Shown one piece after another: positions 1 to 5,844 of a DNA stretch of 7,108 nucleotides. Below the pieces are notes generated by a model, which was given only the letters and a program-made list of their open reading frames with translations, searched no databases and was not told the DNA's origin. Each line of letters starts with the position of its first letter. Positions within the stretch are counted from its first letter, which is position 1. The position numbers and the translations under genes were made by a program. Source of the DNA: an uncultured Candidatus Saccharibacteria bacterium (GTDB taxonomy: Bacteria > Patescibacteriota > Saccharimonadia > Saccharimonadales > UBA4665); contig CAITDW010000230.1 of NCBI GenBank assembly GCA_903891235.1, positions 1-7,108 on the forward strand. Reading direction: 5' to 3'.

Positions 1-38
1 AATAAAAAAGTAGAAAGTATAAAATAAAAAAATAAATA

Positions 39-54
39 ATATCATTTATGATAT
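39..54. repeat. Palindrome overlapping the murA promoter, possible operator
   Basis: Two perfect 7-base arms (ATATCAT at 39-45 and ATGATAT at 48-54) are separated by two bases. The right arm lies inside the extended -10 element of the gene that begins at 67. That gene encodes a protein with a Cro/C1 helix-turn-helix domain, so self-binding is an attractive inference. The surroundings are very AT-rich, which makes chance palindromes more likely, so the assignment is tentative. Confidence 0.4.
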
Positions 55-57
55 AAT
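49..57 (+). promoter_or_regulatory. Extended -10 promoter of the HTH-MurA gene
   Basis: The bases TGATATAAT match the extended -10 consensus TGnTATAAT exactly. No good -35 box is visible in the A-rich tract upstream, as expected for an extended -10 promoter. Transcription should begin near 64-67, at or just before the ATG at 67, so the mRNA would have almost no leader. The same element type recurs at 1603, 5147 and 5862. Confidence 0.6.
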
Positions 58-66
58 AATCTCGAA

Positions 67-1590
67 ATGAATGACACTAATCAAAAAATTGGTCAGTTAA
101 TTGCTCATATAAGGCAAGAAAAAGGTTTAACTCAGTCTGCGTTTGCACAAAGATTAGGTACTTCTCAGTCTGCCATAAATAGAATTGAGCATGGACATCA
201 AAATCTTAGCCTTGAAACATTAGGTAGAATTAGTGACGTACTCAATAAACAGATAGTTAGTTTGTCTGGTGAAGCAATTAGCTTAAGAATAGAAGGTGGA
301 CATGAACTCAAGGGCGAGATCAGTGTTAGAACAAGTAAGAATGCTGTTGTCGGAATATTGTGCGCTTCTCTTTTAAATAAAGGAACAACAATTATTCATA
401 AGGCTCCAAGAATCGAAGAAGTAAATAGATTAGTTGAAGTCCTCAAAAGTATAGGCGTTGCTGTCAGATGGATTAATGATACTGATCTTGAAATCAAACC
501 ACCTCAAAAATTAAATCTCGAATCAATGAATAAAGCCTCAGCTAAAAAAACTCGCAGTGTCATCATGTTTATTGGATCTTTGATGCATAGTTTTACGAAA
601 TTCGATATTCCTTACGCTGGAGGATGTGAATTAGGTAGAAGGAGTGTATTGCCGCACTTATATGCTCTTGAGGAATTTGGAGTCAAGGTAGATACAAGAA
701 GTGGCCACTATGAAGTTAAAGTTAGTAAGAAATTACCATCTAGATCCGTAGTGCTTTATGAATCTGGAGATACCACTACAGAAAATGCAATCATGGCAGC
801 AGCAGGATTTTCAGGCTTAACTACAATAAAAATGGCCAGTGCTAATTATTCAGTTCAAGATTTATGTTTTTACCTCGAAAAATTAGGTATAAAAATAGAT
901 GGTATCGGATCGACCACTCTAAAAATCAAAGGCCTAGATCACATCAAAAAGAACATCTCATATTATCCTAGTGAAGATCCTGTAGAAGCAATGACTTTTA
1001 TATCTGCAGCTGTAGCCACAAATTCTAGCATAAAGATTAAACGAGTACCTCTGGAATTTACTGAGCTAGAGTTACTGAAACTTGAAAAAATGGGTCTTAA
1101 ATATGAGGTATCTAATAGCTATTTAGCAGAAAATAATCGAACAACTCTTGTAGATGTTGCTATTAAGAAACATAATGGTAAATTAAAAGCTCCGGAAGAA
1201 AAACTTTACGGTCGACCATTCCCTGGATTGAATATAGATAACCTTCCATATTTTGTGCCAATAGCTGCAGTAGCAAATGGCAAAACCTTAATCCATGATT
1301 GGGTTTTTGAAGATCGAGCATTGATGTATACAGAAATGAAAAAAATTGGAGTAAAATTAGACTTAGCCGATCCACATAGAGCTTTTGTATATGGACCGAC
1401 AAGATGGCGCGCAGCAGACATTAATGCACCCTCAGGAATTAGACCAGCAGTCATGATATTGATTGGTATGTTAGCGGCTAATGGCATTAGTATGCTGAGA
1501 AATGTATATACGATTAATAGAGGATATGAAGACCTCGCAGCAAGATTAAATAGTTTAGGAGCAAATATTACAGTATTACATGATTTATAA
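67..1590 (+). CDS. murA: HTH (XRE)-MurA fusion: UDP-GlcNAc 1-carboxyvinyltransferase with N-terminal DNA-binding domain
   Basis: This 507-residue protein joins a Cro/C1-type helix-turn-helix domain (about residues 8-64) to a full-length enolpyruvyl transferase domain (about 74-507). MurA moves enolpyruvate from PEP to UDP-GlcNAc in the cytoplasm, the first committed step of peptidoglycan synthesis. Catalytic landmarks of the family are present: SKN with Lys91 (E. coli Lys22), GGCELGRR with Cys187 (Cys115, the fosfomycin target) and Arg192, PFPGLNIDN with Asp391 (Asp305), FEDR at 414-417, and Arg459 (Arg397). The enzyme part alone is close to the usual 420 residues, so the HTH is an addition and not a replacement. 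There is no Shine-Dalgarno sequence, and the start follows directly on an extended -10. I infer an active enzyme that may also bind DNA, perhaps its own promoter. Enzyme assignment is firm; the regulatory role is a guess. Confidence 0.93.
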   Translation: MNDTNQKIGQLIAHIRQEKGLTQSAFAQRLGTSQSAINRIEHGHQNLSLETLGRISDVLNKQIVSLSGEAISLRIEGGHELKGEISVRTSKNAVVGILCASLLNKGTTIIHKAPRIEEVNRLVEVLKSIGVAVRWINDTDLEIKPPQKLNLESMNKASAKKTRSVIMFIGSLMHSFTKFDIPYAGGCELGRRSVLPHLYALEEFGVKVDTRSGHYEVKVSKKLPSRSVVLYESGDTTTENAIMAAAGFSGLTTIKMASANYSVQDLCFYLEKLGIKIDGIGSTTLKIKGLDHIKKNISYYPSEDPVEAMTFISAAVATNSSIKIKRVPLEFTELELLKLEKMGLKYEVSNSYLAENNRTTLVDVAIKKHNGKLKAPEEKLYGRPFPGLNIDNLPYFVPIAAVANGKTLIHDWVFEDRALMYTEMKKIGVKLDLADPHRAFVYGPTRWRAADINAPSGIRPAVMILIGMLAANGISMLRNVYTINRGYEDLAARLNSLGANITVLHDL

Positions 1591-1602
1591 ATACTAATTT
1601 AA

Positions 1603-1611
1603 TGTTATAAT
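1603..1611 (+). promoter_or_regulatory. Extended -10 promoter of the tRNA cluster
   Basis: TGTTATAAT matches TGnTATAAT perfectly and is identical to the element at 5147-5155. It sits 12 bases after the murA stop and 18 bases before tRNA-Gly, so the predicted start near 1618 leaves a short 5' leader for processing. No terminator-like hairpin lies between murA and this element. No other promoter is apparent up to the ATPase gene, so this one may drive tRNAs and ATPase together. Confidence 0.6.
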
Positions 1612-1629
1612 ATATTTTTGTTGCACCAC

Positions 1630-1704
1630 GCGGGTGTCGTATAGTGGCTAATATGCTAGCCTTCCAAGCTTGAGACGCGAGTTCGATTCTCGCCACCCGC
1701 ACCA
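1630..1704 (+). tRNA. tRNA-Gly (anticodon UCC)
   Basis: A complete cloverleaf can be folded. The acceptor stem GCGGGTG/CACCCGC is fully paired, with discriminator A and encoded CCA (1702-1704). The D stem is GTAT/ATAT, the T stem GCGAG/CTCGC with loop TTCGATT, and the anticodon loop CTTCCAA places TCC at 1663-1665. The sequence closely resembles E. coli glyT. One pair of the anticodon stem (28-42) is a U-U mismatch. The anticodon reads GGA; it is not the UCA anticodon of bacteria that recode UGA as glycine. Confidence 0.96.
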
Positions 1705-1713
1705 AACAAATCC

Positions 1714-1790
1714 GCCCTGATAGCTCAGTTGGATAGAGCAGGAGACTTCTAAGCTCAAGGTCGGGGGTTCGAATCCCTCTCAGGGCACCA
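1714..1790 (+). tRNA. tRNA-Arg (anticodon UCU)
   Basis: The acceptor stem GCCCTGA/TCAGGGC is fully paired, with discriminator A and encoded CCA (1788-1790). The D arm is GCTC/GAGC. The T arm GGGGG/CCCTC carries the loop TTCGAAT. The anticodon loop CTTCTAA gives TCT at 1748-1750, reading AGA. The anticodon stem is odd: only the three inner-middle pairs are Watson-Crick, while 27-43 is G-A and 31-39 is A-G. It lies nine bases after tRNA-Gly. AGA is a common Arg codon in the left-hand genes. Confidence 0.93.
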
Positions 1791-1793
1791 TAT

Positions 1794-1871
1794 GGCGGGA
1801 GTAGCTCAGTTGGTTAGAGCGCCGGGTTGTGGTTCCGGAGGCCGTGGGTTCAATTCCCATTTCTCGCCCCA
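1794..1871 (+). tRNA. tRNA-His (anticodon GUG)
   Basis: The anticodon loop TTGTGGT gives GTG (34-36) on a CCGGG/TCCGG stem. The extra 5' G at 1794 faces the discriminator C at 1868, the G-1:C73 pair that identifies histidine tRNAs. CCA is encoded at 1869-1871. D arm GCTC/GAGC and T arm GTGGG/CCCAT with loop TTCAATT are normal; the acceptor stem contains G-U pairs. It starts three bases after tRNA-Arg, so the three tRNAs are almost certainly one transcript. Confidence 0.96.
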
Positions 1872-1885
1872 ATTAAATCACTAAC

Positions 1886-1891
1886 AAAGGA
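1886..1891 (+). promoter_or_regulatory. Ribosome binding site that fixes the ATPase start
   Basis: AAAGGA lies four bases before the ATG at 1896, within the 24-base gap after tRNA-His. An in-frame upstream ATG at 1827 lies inside tRNA-His and would add tRNA-encoded residues, so this site decides the start at 1896. Confidence 0.7.
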
Positions 1892-1895
1892 CAGA

Positions 1896-3758
1896 ATGAA
1901 AAAAATAGTTGGCATAATATCATTTTTAAGAAAATATAAGCTTTTTACAATAGCTTTCATGACGCTAATTATTGGAATAATTTTATATTTTCTCAATTAT
2001 CATAAAATATCGCTTTGGTTAGTATCAATAGTCGCGATACTAGAAGTTATGCCTCTTTTATGGGGCATGCTTCAAGACTTAAGAGATGGAACATATGGTA
2101 TAGATGTTTTAGCTGCTACAGCAATAATAAGCTCAGTAATCTTAAAGGAGTATTGGGCAGCAATTGTGATTGTAATCATGCTAACGGGTGGTGCTGGACT
2201 AGAAGATTATGCTGAAAAGCGAGCCGAAACAGAATTAGACTCTTTATTATCCAAGGCCCCTCAAACAGCCCATGTGATTAGAGGCTCTAAGACAATAGAT
2301 ATTAAAGCTTCTGAAGTTGAAGTAAATAATAAGATAATTATTAAGCCTGGGGAATTAGTACCTGTAGACTGCATTATTCTTGAAGGCAAAGCAAGTTTTG
2401 ACCAATCTAGCCTGACAGGTGAAAGTTTACCAGTTTTCAAAAAATTAGGTGACGAGCTTTTATCAGGTTCTATTAATATGGATGGACTCATAACAGCAAA
2501 AGCATTGAAGCCTGCCGCAGATAGTCAATACGAACAGATAATCAAACTAGTAAATTCTGCAAAAAACTCTCAGGCGCCTTTTGTGAGGTTAGCTGATAGA
2601 TACAGTATTCCATTCACTGCAATATCTTTTGCTATTGCAATTGGAGCCTGGGTATATAGTGGTCAATCAATTAGATTTGTTGAAGTTTTAGTTGTCGCTA
2701 CTCCTTGCCCACTAATTCTTGCTGCGCCAATTGCAGTCATCTCTGGAATGAGTCGAGCAGCAAAGAATGGAATTATTATTAAAAGCGGTGGTGCGCTAGA
2801 AAGACTGGCTGAAGCTAAAACTATTGGATTCGATAAGACTGGTACTTTAACTCAAGGAGTTGCAACTATTAAAGAGATTAAGGTCTTTGGTAAACATACT
2901 AAAGATGAAGTCCTTAAATTTGCAGCCTCAATCGAACAAAATTCAAATCATATTTTAGCTCAAGCAATTGTTAACTTATCTCAAAAAAAGAAAATAAGTT
3001 TAGCAAGAGCTCAAAAAGTTACCGAATATTCTGGTTCTGGTATCGAGTCAGTTATATCTGGCAAGAAAGTTCTAGTAGGCAATCTAACTTTAATGACAGA
3101 TAAAAAAATACCCATGCCAACAGACTATAATCATAAAGATAATTTAGATACTATTACATTCGTGGCAATCAATAATGAAGTAGCTGGTCTAATAACCTTT
3201 GATGACACAATTAGGCCAGAAGCCAAAAAGACTCTTGATAGATTAAGAGAACTTGGCTTCAAACATATGATCCTAATCACTGGAGATGTAGAAAATAAGG
3301 CTAAAATGGTTGCTAAGAAATTAGGCATAACAGAGATTAAAGCAGACGCACTTCCAGGAGACAAAATAAGAGCCATAGAGGCCCAGACTCATAAACCAGT
3401 AGTATTTGTTGGTGATGGGGTTAATGACGCTCCTGTGCTTACCTCCTCAGACGTGGGAATAGCTTTAGGTGCTCAAGGTCAGACTGCAGCAAGCGAATCA
3501 GCCGATATGGTTATAATGCTAAATGATTTTTCTAAGGTAGCAAAGGCCCGTGAAATAGCCAGTAGAACATTTAAGATTGCTCAACAAAGTATAGTTATTG
3601 GAATAGCAATGAGTATTGTTTTGATGTTTATATTCTCGACAGGAAAATTCAAACCAGTTTATGGAGCATTATTACAAGAGTTGGTTGATGTTTTTGTTAT
3701 CTTTAACGCCTTACGGGCACATGGTACTTGGAAAAAAGTACCTACTAAAAGAGCTTAA
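1896..3758 (+). CDS. Heavy-metal-type P-type ATPase (P1B-like, TPC motif)
   Basis: This 620-residue inner-membrane pump couples ATP hydrolysis to ion transport. Visible motifs are actuator TGES (174-177), the membrane motif TPCP (269-272), phosphorylated Asp313 in DKTGT, TGD (462-464) and GDGVND (506-511). About eight membrane segments appear: four before the actuator domain, two around TPCP and two at the C-terminus, the P1B layout. There is no N-terminal CxxC metal-binding domain. The CPC motif of Cu and Zn pumps is replaced by TPC, and the usual P1B His-Pro of the nucleotide domain reads His-Ile (352-353). The metal therefore cannot be assigned; TPC groups have been linked to various divalent ions. 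It follows tRNA-His by 24 bases without a visible promoter, so co-transcription with the tRNAs is likely. Its last 14 bases overlap the convergent kinase gene. Family is certain, substrate unknown. Confidence 0.93.
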   Translation: MKKIVGIISFLRKYKLFTIAFMTLIIGIILYFLNYHKISLWLVSIVAILEVMPLLWGMLQDLRDGTYGIDVLAATAIISSVILKEYWAAIVIVIMLTGGAGLEDYAEKRAETELDSLLSKAPQTAHVIRGSKTIDIKASEVEVNNKIIIKPGELVPVDCIILEGKASFDQSSLTGESLPVFKKLGDELLSGSINMDGLITAKALKPAADSQYEQIIKLVNSAKNSQAPFVRLADRYSIPFTAISFAIAIGAWVYSGQSIRFVEVLVVATPCPLILAAPIAVISGMSRAAKNGIIIKSGGALERLAEAKTIGFDKTGTLTQGVATIKEIKVFGKHTKDEVLKFAASIEQNSNHILAQAIVNLSQKKKISLARAQKVTEYSGSGIESVISGKKVLVGNLTLMTDKKIPMPTDYNHKDNLDTITFVAINNEVAGLITFDDTIRPEAKKTLDRLRELGFKHMILITGDVENKAKMVAKKLGITEIKADALPGDKIRAIEAQTHKPVVFVGDGVNDAPVLTSSDVGIALGAQGQTAASESADMVIMLNDFSKVAKAREIASRTFKIAQQSIVIGIAMSIVLMFIFSTGKFKPVYGALLQELVDVFVIFNALRAHGTWKKVPTKRA

Positions 3759-4395
3759 GTCCGAATAATATAGTTATTGGAATTATTAAGTTATCTACTC
3801 CTTTGTCGGACAGGCTCTCTACAAAAGTAGCGAATAAGGGTAGTATAATCAGTGTAGACGTATTCACATGTACACCGGAGCTAGCATAATATAAGACCAT
3901 AATAAGCATTGTGGTAATTAGAAATACCAGTGATCCGACTAGGCTCTTTTTTGCACCAAAGACTCTTATAGTAGTTGTAGATCCATATTTCTTGCCCAAT
4001 AAAGCAGCCAACCCGTCAGAAAGACTGAGAGTTAGAATTGATGCCATGAATATGTATTTATCATGAGTCAATAGACTAGTTAGACCAACTCCGATGCAAA
4101 AATATACATCTCCATGGGATGGTCTATCTAGCTTCCTAATTGTTCCAAAAATAGTAATCTTCTTTGATAATCTTGTTGATAATCTTGCAATTGCTATACC
4201 AACAATAAATATAGCGACTAAAATATAAATTGCCGGCCAAGATAAAAAGAATGGCCATAATGAAACATACACACCAAGAGATATGTGTAAAAATTTTCTA
4301 ATTAACTCGTTAGATAATTTTTTAGTTTTAAATAATATTTCGGTAAGCAAGAATAATAATGCAGTACCTATTATGACATAAACTAAATGTAGCAT
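3745..4395 (-). CDS. Membrane CTP-dependent lipid kinase, dolichol/phytol kinase (SEC59/VTE5) family
   Basis: This 216-residue, mostly hydrophobic protein has about six or seven membrane segments. Family landmarks are RKFLH (33-37), SDGLAALLGKKYG (126-138), KKSLVGS (149-155) and ESLSDKGVDNLIIP (193-206), the conserved Asp, Lys and Asp-Asn residues of CTP-using polyprenol, phytol and diacylglycerol kinases. Such enzymes phosphorylate a lipid alcohol at the membrane. In a bacterium with little lipid synthesis it could regenerate undecaprenyl phosphate or salvage a scavenged prenol or diacylglycerol; this is inference. No Shine-Dalgarno sequence precedes the ATG, and a possible -10 ends seven bases upstream, so a leaderless mRNA is likely. 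The gene ends in TAG inside the 3' end of the convergent ATPase gene. A phosphatidate cytidylyltransferase-like activity cannot be excluded because the folds are related. Confidence 0.85.
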   Translation of the reverse strand: MLHLVYVIIGTALLFLLTEILFKTKKLSNELIRKFLHISLGVYVSLWPFFLSWPAIYILVAIFIVGIAIARLSTRLSKKITIFGTIRKLDRPSHGDVYFCIGVGLTSLLTHDKYIFMASILTLSLSDGLAALLGKKYGSTTTIRVFGAKKSLVGSLVFLITTMLIMVLYYASSGVHVNTSTLIILPLFATFVESLSDKGVDNLIIPITILFGLKLF

Positions 4396-4401
4396 ATATA
4401 C

Positions 4402-4429
4402 AGTTTAACGATATTTGAGATTACTTCAA
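4402..4429 (-). promoter_or_regulatory. Probable promoter of the lipid kinase gene
   Basis: On the minus strand, TTGAAG (4424-4429) and TAAACT (4402-4407) are separated by 16 bases, with four of six matches to each consensus box. Initiation would fall at about the start codon at 4395, giving a leaderless message, which agrees with the missing Shine-Dalgarno sequence. The boxes are weak, so confidence is modest. Confidence 0.4.
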
Positions 4430-4439
4430 TCCCCTCTTC

Positions 4440-4468
4440 TTGATATCAATTCAAAGTCGTTATACAAT
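4440..4468 (+). promoter_or_regulatory. Sigma-70-type promoter of the DUF4234 gene
   Basis: TTGATA (4440-4445) and TACAAT (4463-4468) are separated by the ideal 17 bases and each matches five of six consensus positions. This is the best -35/-10 pair in the window. The start would be near 4475, leaving a leader of about 29 bases with AAGG at 4491-4494 as ribosome binding site. It stands back to back with the kinase promoter, with about ten bases between the two -35 boxes. Confidence 0.65.
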
Positions 4469-4474
4469 GACTTT
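4453..4474. repeat. 22-bp imperfect palindrome over the DUF4234 promoter, possible operator
   Basis: Arms AAAGTC (4453-4458) and GACTTT (4469-4474) are perfect. Counting the centre, nine of eleven symmetric positions match and the other two would form G-T pairs. The dyad is centred on the -10 box and lies mostly upstream of the predicted transcript start, so it suits a protein-binding operator better than an RNA hairpin. Confidence 0.4.
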
Positions 4475-4503
4475 ATAAACATAAAATAAAAAGGTAATGA
4501 AAA

Positions 4504-5004
4504 ATGAAAAATAGATCACCAATAACAGTATTTTTACTGAGTATAATAACTCTGGGAATTTACGATATCTACTGGCTAGTAGTTACGAAGAATGAACTAA
4601 ATAAAAGAACAAAACAACATGTCCCAACAATTTGGTTATTAATCTTCCCTCTTATACCCTTTATCGCAGGTTATATATTACTCGGTGCTTCAGGTGCATA
4701 TAATCAAACATCAACCAGTGATTGTGTATCCAGCCCAGGCTTCTCAAATTACTGCACTCAAGCAAACATGGATACCTCAAATAAGGGCCTATTATTTGCA
4801 GGATTTATTCTAATACTCGTCTTTGGAGTAACGTTTTTTATCACATCACTAATTTGGTTCTTTAAGTTCTCTAAAGCAATTAATGAATTCACAAAAGGCA
4901 AAATGTCGACAGCCGTTACATTTTTAATACTTTGGTTAATTCACTTGATAGGTGTTCCTCTAATTCAAGATGCTATCAATGATCAAATAGGTTCAAAAAA
5001 ATAA
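4504..5004 (+). CDS. DUF4234 family membrane protein
   Basis: This 166-residue protein begins with the signature stretch of DUF4234, RSPITVFLLSIITLGIY followed by YW (residues 4-24). Four membrane helices are apparent at about 7-26, 42-61, 96-118 and 134-154. The polar loop between helices 2 and 3 holds the only two cysteines (74 and 84), which could form a disulfide if that loop faces outside. The family has no established function, and none is claimed here. AAGG at 4491-4494, nine bases before the ATG, supports the start. A slightly earlier ATG at 4497 is in another frame and gives only five codons. The gene has its own promoter and is the last gene of the AT-rich block. Confidence 0.85.
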   Translation: MKNRSPITVFLLSIITLGIYDIYWLVVTKNELNKRTKQHVPTIWLLIFPLIPFIAGYILLGASGAYNQTSTSDCVSSPGFSNYCTQANMDTSNKGLLFAGFILILVFGVTFFITSLIWFFKFSKAINEFTKGKMSTAVTFLILWLIHLIGVPLIQDAINDQIGSKK

Positions 5005-5154
5005 ATAATTTCGTTTTTTGGTCGAGAGCCACCGAGCATACTCGAACTGTTCCATTCTATAATACTTGTTGCCGACAACTACGAAAAGGCGTGTGACGAC
5101 CTAGAGGAGTGTTTGAACTTTCAGGTGGTAGACCCCAGTTATGTGGTGTTATAA
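5005..5154 (+). pseudogene. Start-less 49-codon coding remnant
   Basis: Directly after the DUF4234 stop, in the same frame, 49 codons run to a TAA at 5152-5154. There is no ATG and no ribosome binding site. From about 5023 the product is protein-like and acidic: ILELFHSIILVADNYEKAC is followed by DDLEECLNFQVVDPSYVVL. Codon use (CTC, CTG, GCG, GAC) matches the GC-richer genes to the right and not the upstream gene. I read it as the 3' end of a gene whose front was lost at the junction of the two sequence blocks. I do not recognise the protein. A chance open frame remains possible. Confidence 0.35.
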
Positions 5155-5155
5155 T
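5147..5155 (+). promoter_or_regulatory. Extended -10 promoter of the two-gene HTH operon
   Basis: TGTTATAAT is a perfect extended -10 and is identical to the tRNA cluster element at 1603-1611. It overlaps the stop codon of the 49-codon remnant. Initiation near 5162 leaves a leader of about 32 bases carrying AAGGGG at 5179-5184, nine bases before the ATG at 5194. Confidence 0.55.
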
Positions 5156-5193
5156 AGTACTAACGTTTTATAAGAAGTAAGGGGCAAAAAGGT

Positions 5194-5409
5194 ATGGACG
5201 AAAATCACGCAGACACCGCCAACACACTGGACGATATTGCTAGTCAGCAACCGCCCCAAGCTAGTGACGCACCAGTGCCAACTACTAACCCTTCAACTGT
5301 TACTGACCCTAGTGGAAACACGATAATACTAAACGAAGGTCCAAATCACACGGCTAACATACCTTCTACACCAACCCCCTCGAAACAAGGACCAGATATA
5401 CAAAAATGA
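5194..5409 (+). CDS. Small disordered Pro/Thr/Asn-rich protein, unrecognised
   Basis: The 71-residue product is acidic at its N-terminus and rich in Pro, Thr, Ser, Asn and Asp. It has no predicted helix, membrane segment, signal peptide or cysteine, so it is probably intrinsically disordered. A short central stretch, DPSGNTIILNEGP (38-50), is the only part that looks foldable. AAGGGG nine bases upstream and a strong extended -10 support expression. Its stop overlaps the next start as ATGA (5406-5409), so the two proteins are probably made together in related amounts. I recognise no family; a partner or accessory protein of the HTH protein is a guess. Confidence 0.6.
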   Translation: MDENHADTANTLDDIASQQPPQASDAPVPTTNPSTVTDPSGNTIILNEGPNHTANIPSTPTPSKQGPDIQK

Positions 5410-5786
5410 GTACCGTTGACACCCAAGAAAAGTTTATAGAGTTACGAGCAAACAACGAAAGTTACGCTAGTATCGCTATCAAGCTAGATGTTAGTAAAAC
5501 TACCCTTATCAAATGGGCAAAAGATTACGAGTATGAAATACATAATCAACGGTCACTTAATATGGACGCTCTGCAAGAGCAGTACAAGGTCGGCAAGCAA
5601 CACCGTATAAAAATGTTAGGCGAACGGTTGCAAAAGCTACAAACAGAGGCAGAAAACCGTGATTTATCAGAAGTACCAACCTATAAGTTGTTTGAACTGA
5701 TTGACCGCACCGTACAGGCACTAGAGCGTGAAGAAACACCCTTTGTTTATACCGAAGTGAAGACGGTATGCGGTTGCAACCTATAA
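5406..5786 (+). CDS. Helix-turn-helix protein, terminase-small-subunit-like
   Basis: The 126-residue protein has an N-terminal helix-turn-helix (about 8-40; SYASIAIKLDVSKTTLIKW at 19-37) of the type found in phage terminase small subunits and transposase-like proteins. A long charged helical region follows (about 50-108), then a short tail with two cysteines (CGC, 122-124). Its layout, FIELRA near the start, then ALQEQY, then RDLSEVPTYKLFEL, recalls from memory a family of small HTH proteins in Firmicutes mobile elements. No Shine-Dalgarno sequence is present; translation is probably coupled to the preceding gene by the ATGA overlap. No large terminase, portal, integrase or capsid gene is nearby, so it looks like an orphan of an element. 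DNA binding is likely; a packaging role is unproven. Confidence 0.75.
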   Translation: MSTVDTQEKFIELRANNESYASIAIKLDVSKTTLIKWAKDYEYEIHNQRSLNMDALQEQYKVGKQHRIKMLGERLQKLQTEAENRDLSEVPTYKLFELIDRTVQALEREETPFVYTEVKTVCGCNL

Positions 5787-5844
5787 ACACAATCACTACC
5801 CTAAGTGTCTAGCTGTTCCAAAAGTTGACCAAAACTTGTCTATA

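Noticed and set aside
1630..1704. Sign of UGA recoding as glycine (as in Gracilibacteria/Absconditabacteria)
   Set aside because: The tRNA-Gly anticodon is TCC, not TCA, and the genes have no in-frame TGA.
1827..1895. Upstream in-frame ATG extending the ATPase by 23 residues
   Set aside because: It lies inside tRNA-His; the added residues are tRNA translated as protein, and AAAGGA before the ATG at 1896 marks the real start.
4497..4514. ATG seven bases before the DUF4234 start
   Set aside because: It is out of frame and stops after five codons; AAGG spacing fits the ATG at 4504.
4994..5020. A-rich/T-rich inverted repeat after the DUF4234 stop as a terminator
   Set aside because: The possible stem is nearly all A-U pairs with a long spacer and would be too weak to call.
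5019..5056. tRNA-like 3' end on the minus strand (ends in CCA, with GTTCGAGT) as an att copy of tRNA-Pro
   Set aside because: The distance from the T-loop-like motif to CCA is five bases too long and the stems do not pair. The exact shared repeat with tRNA-Pro is only TGGTCG, too short to claim an att site.
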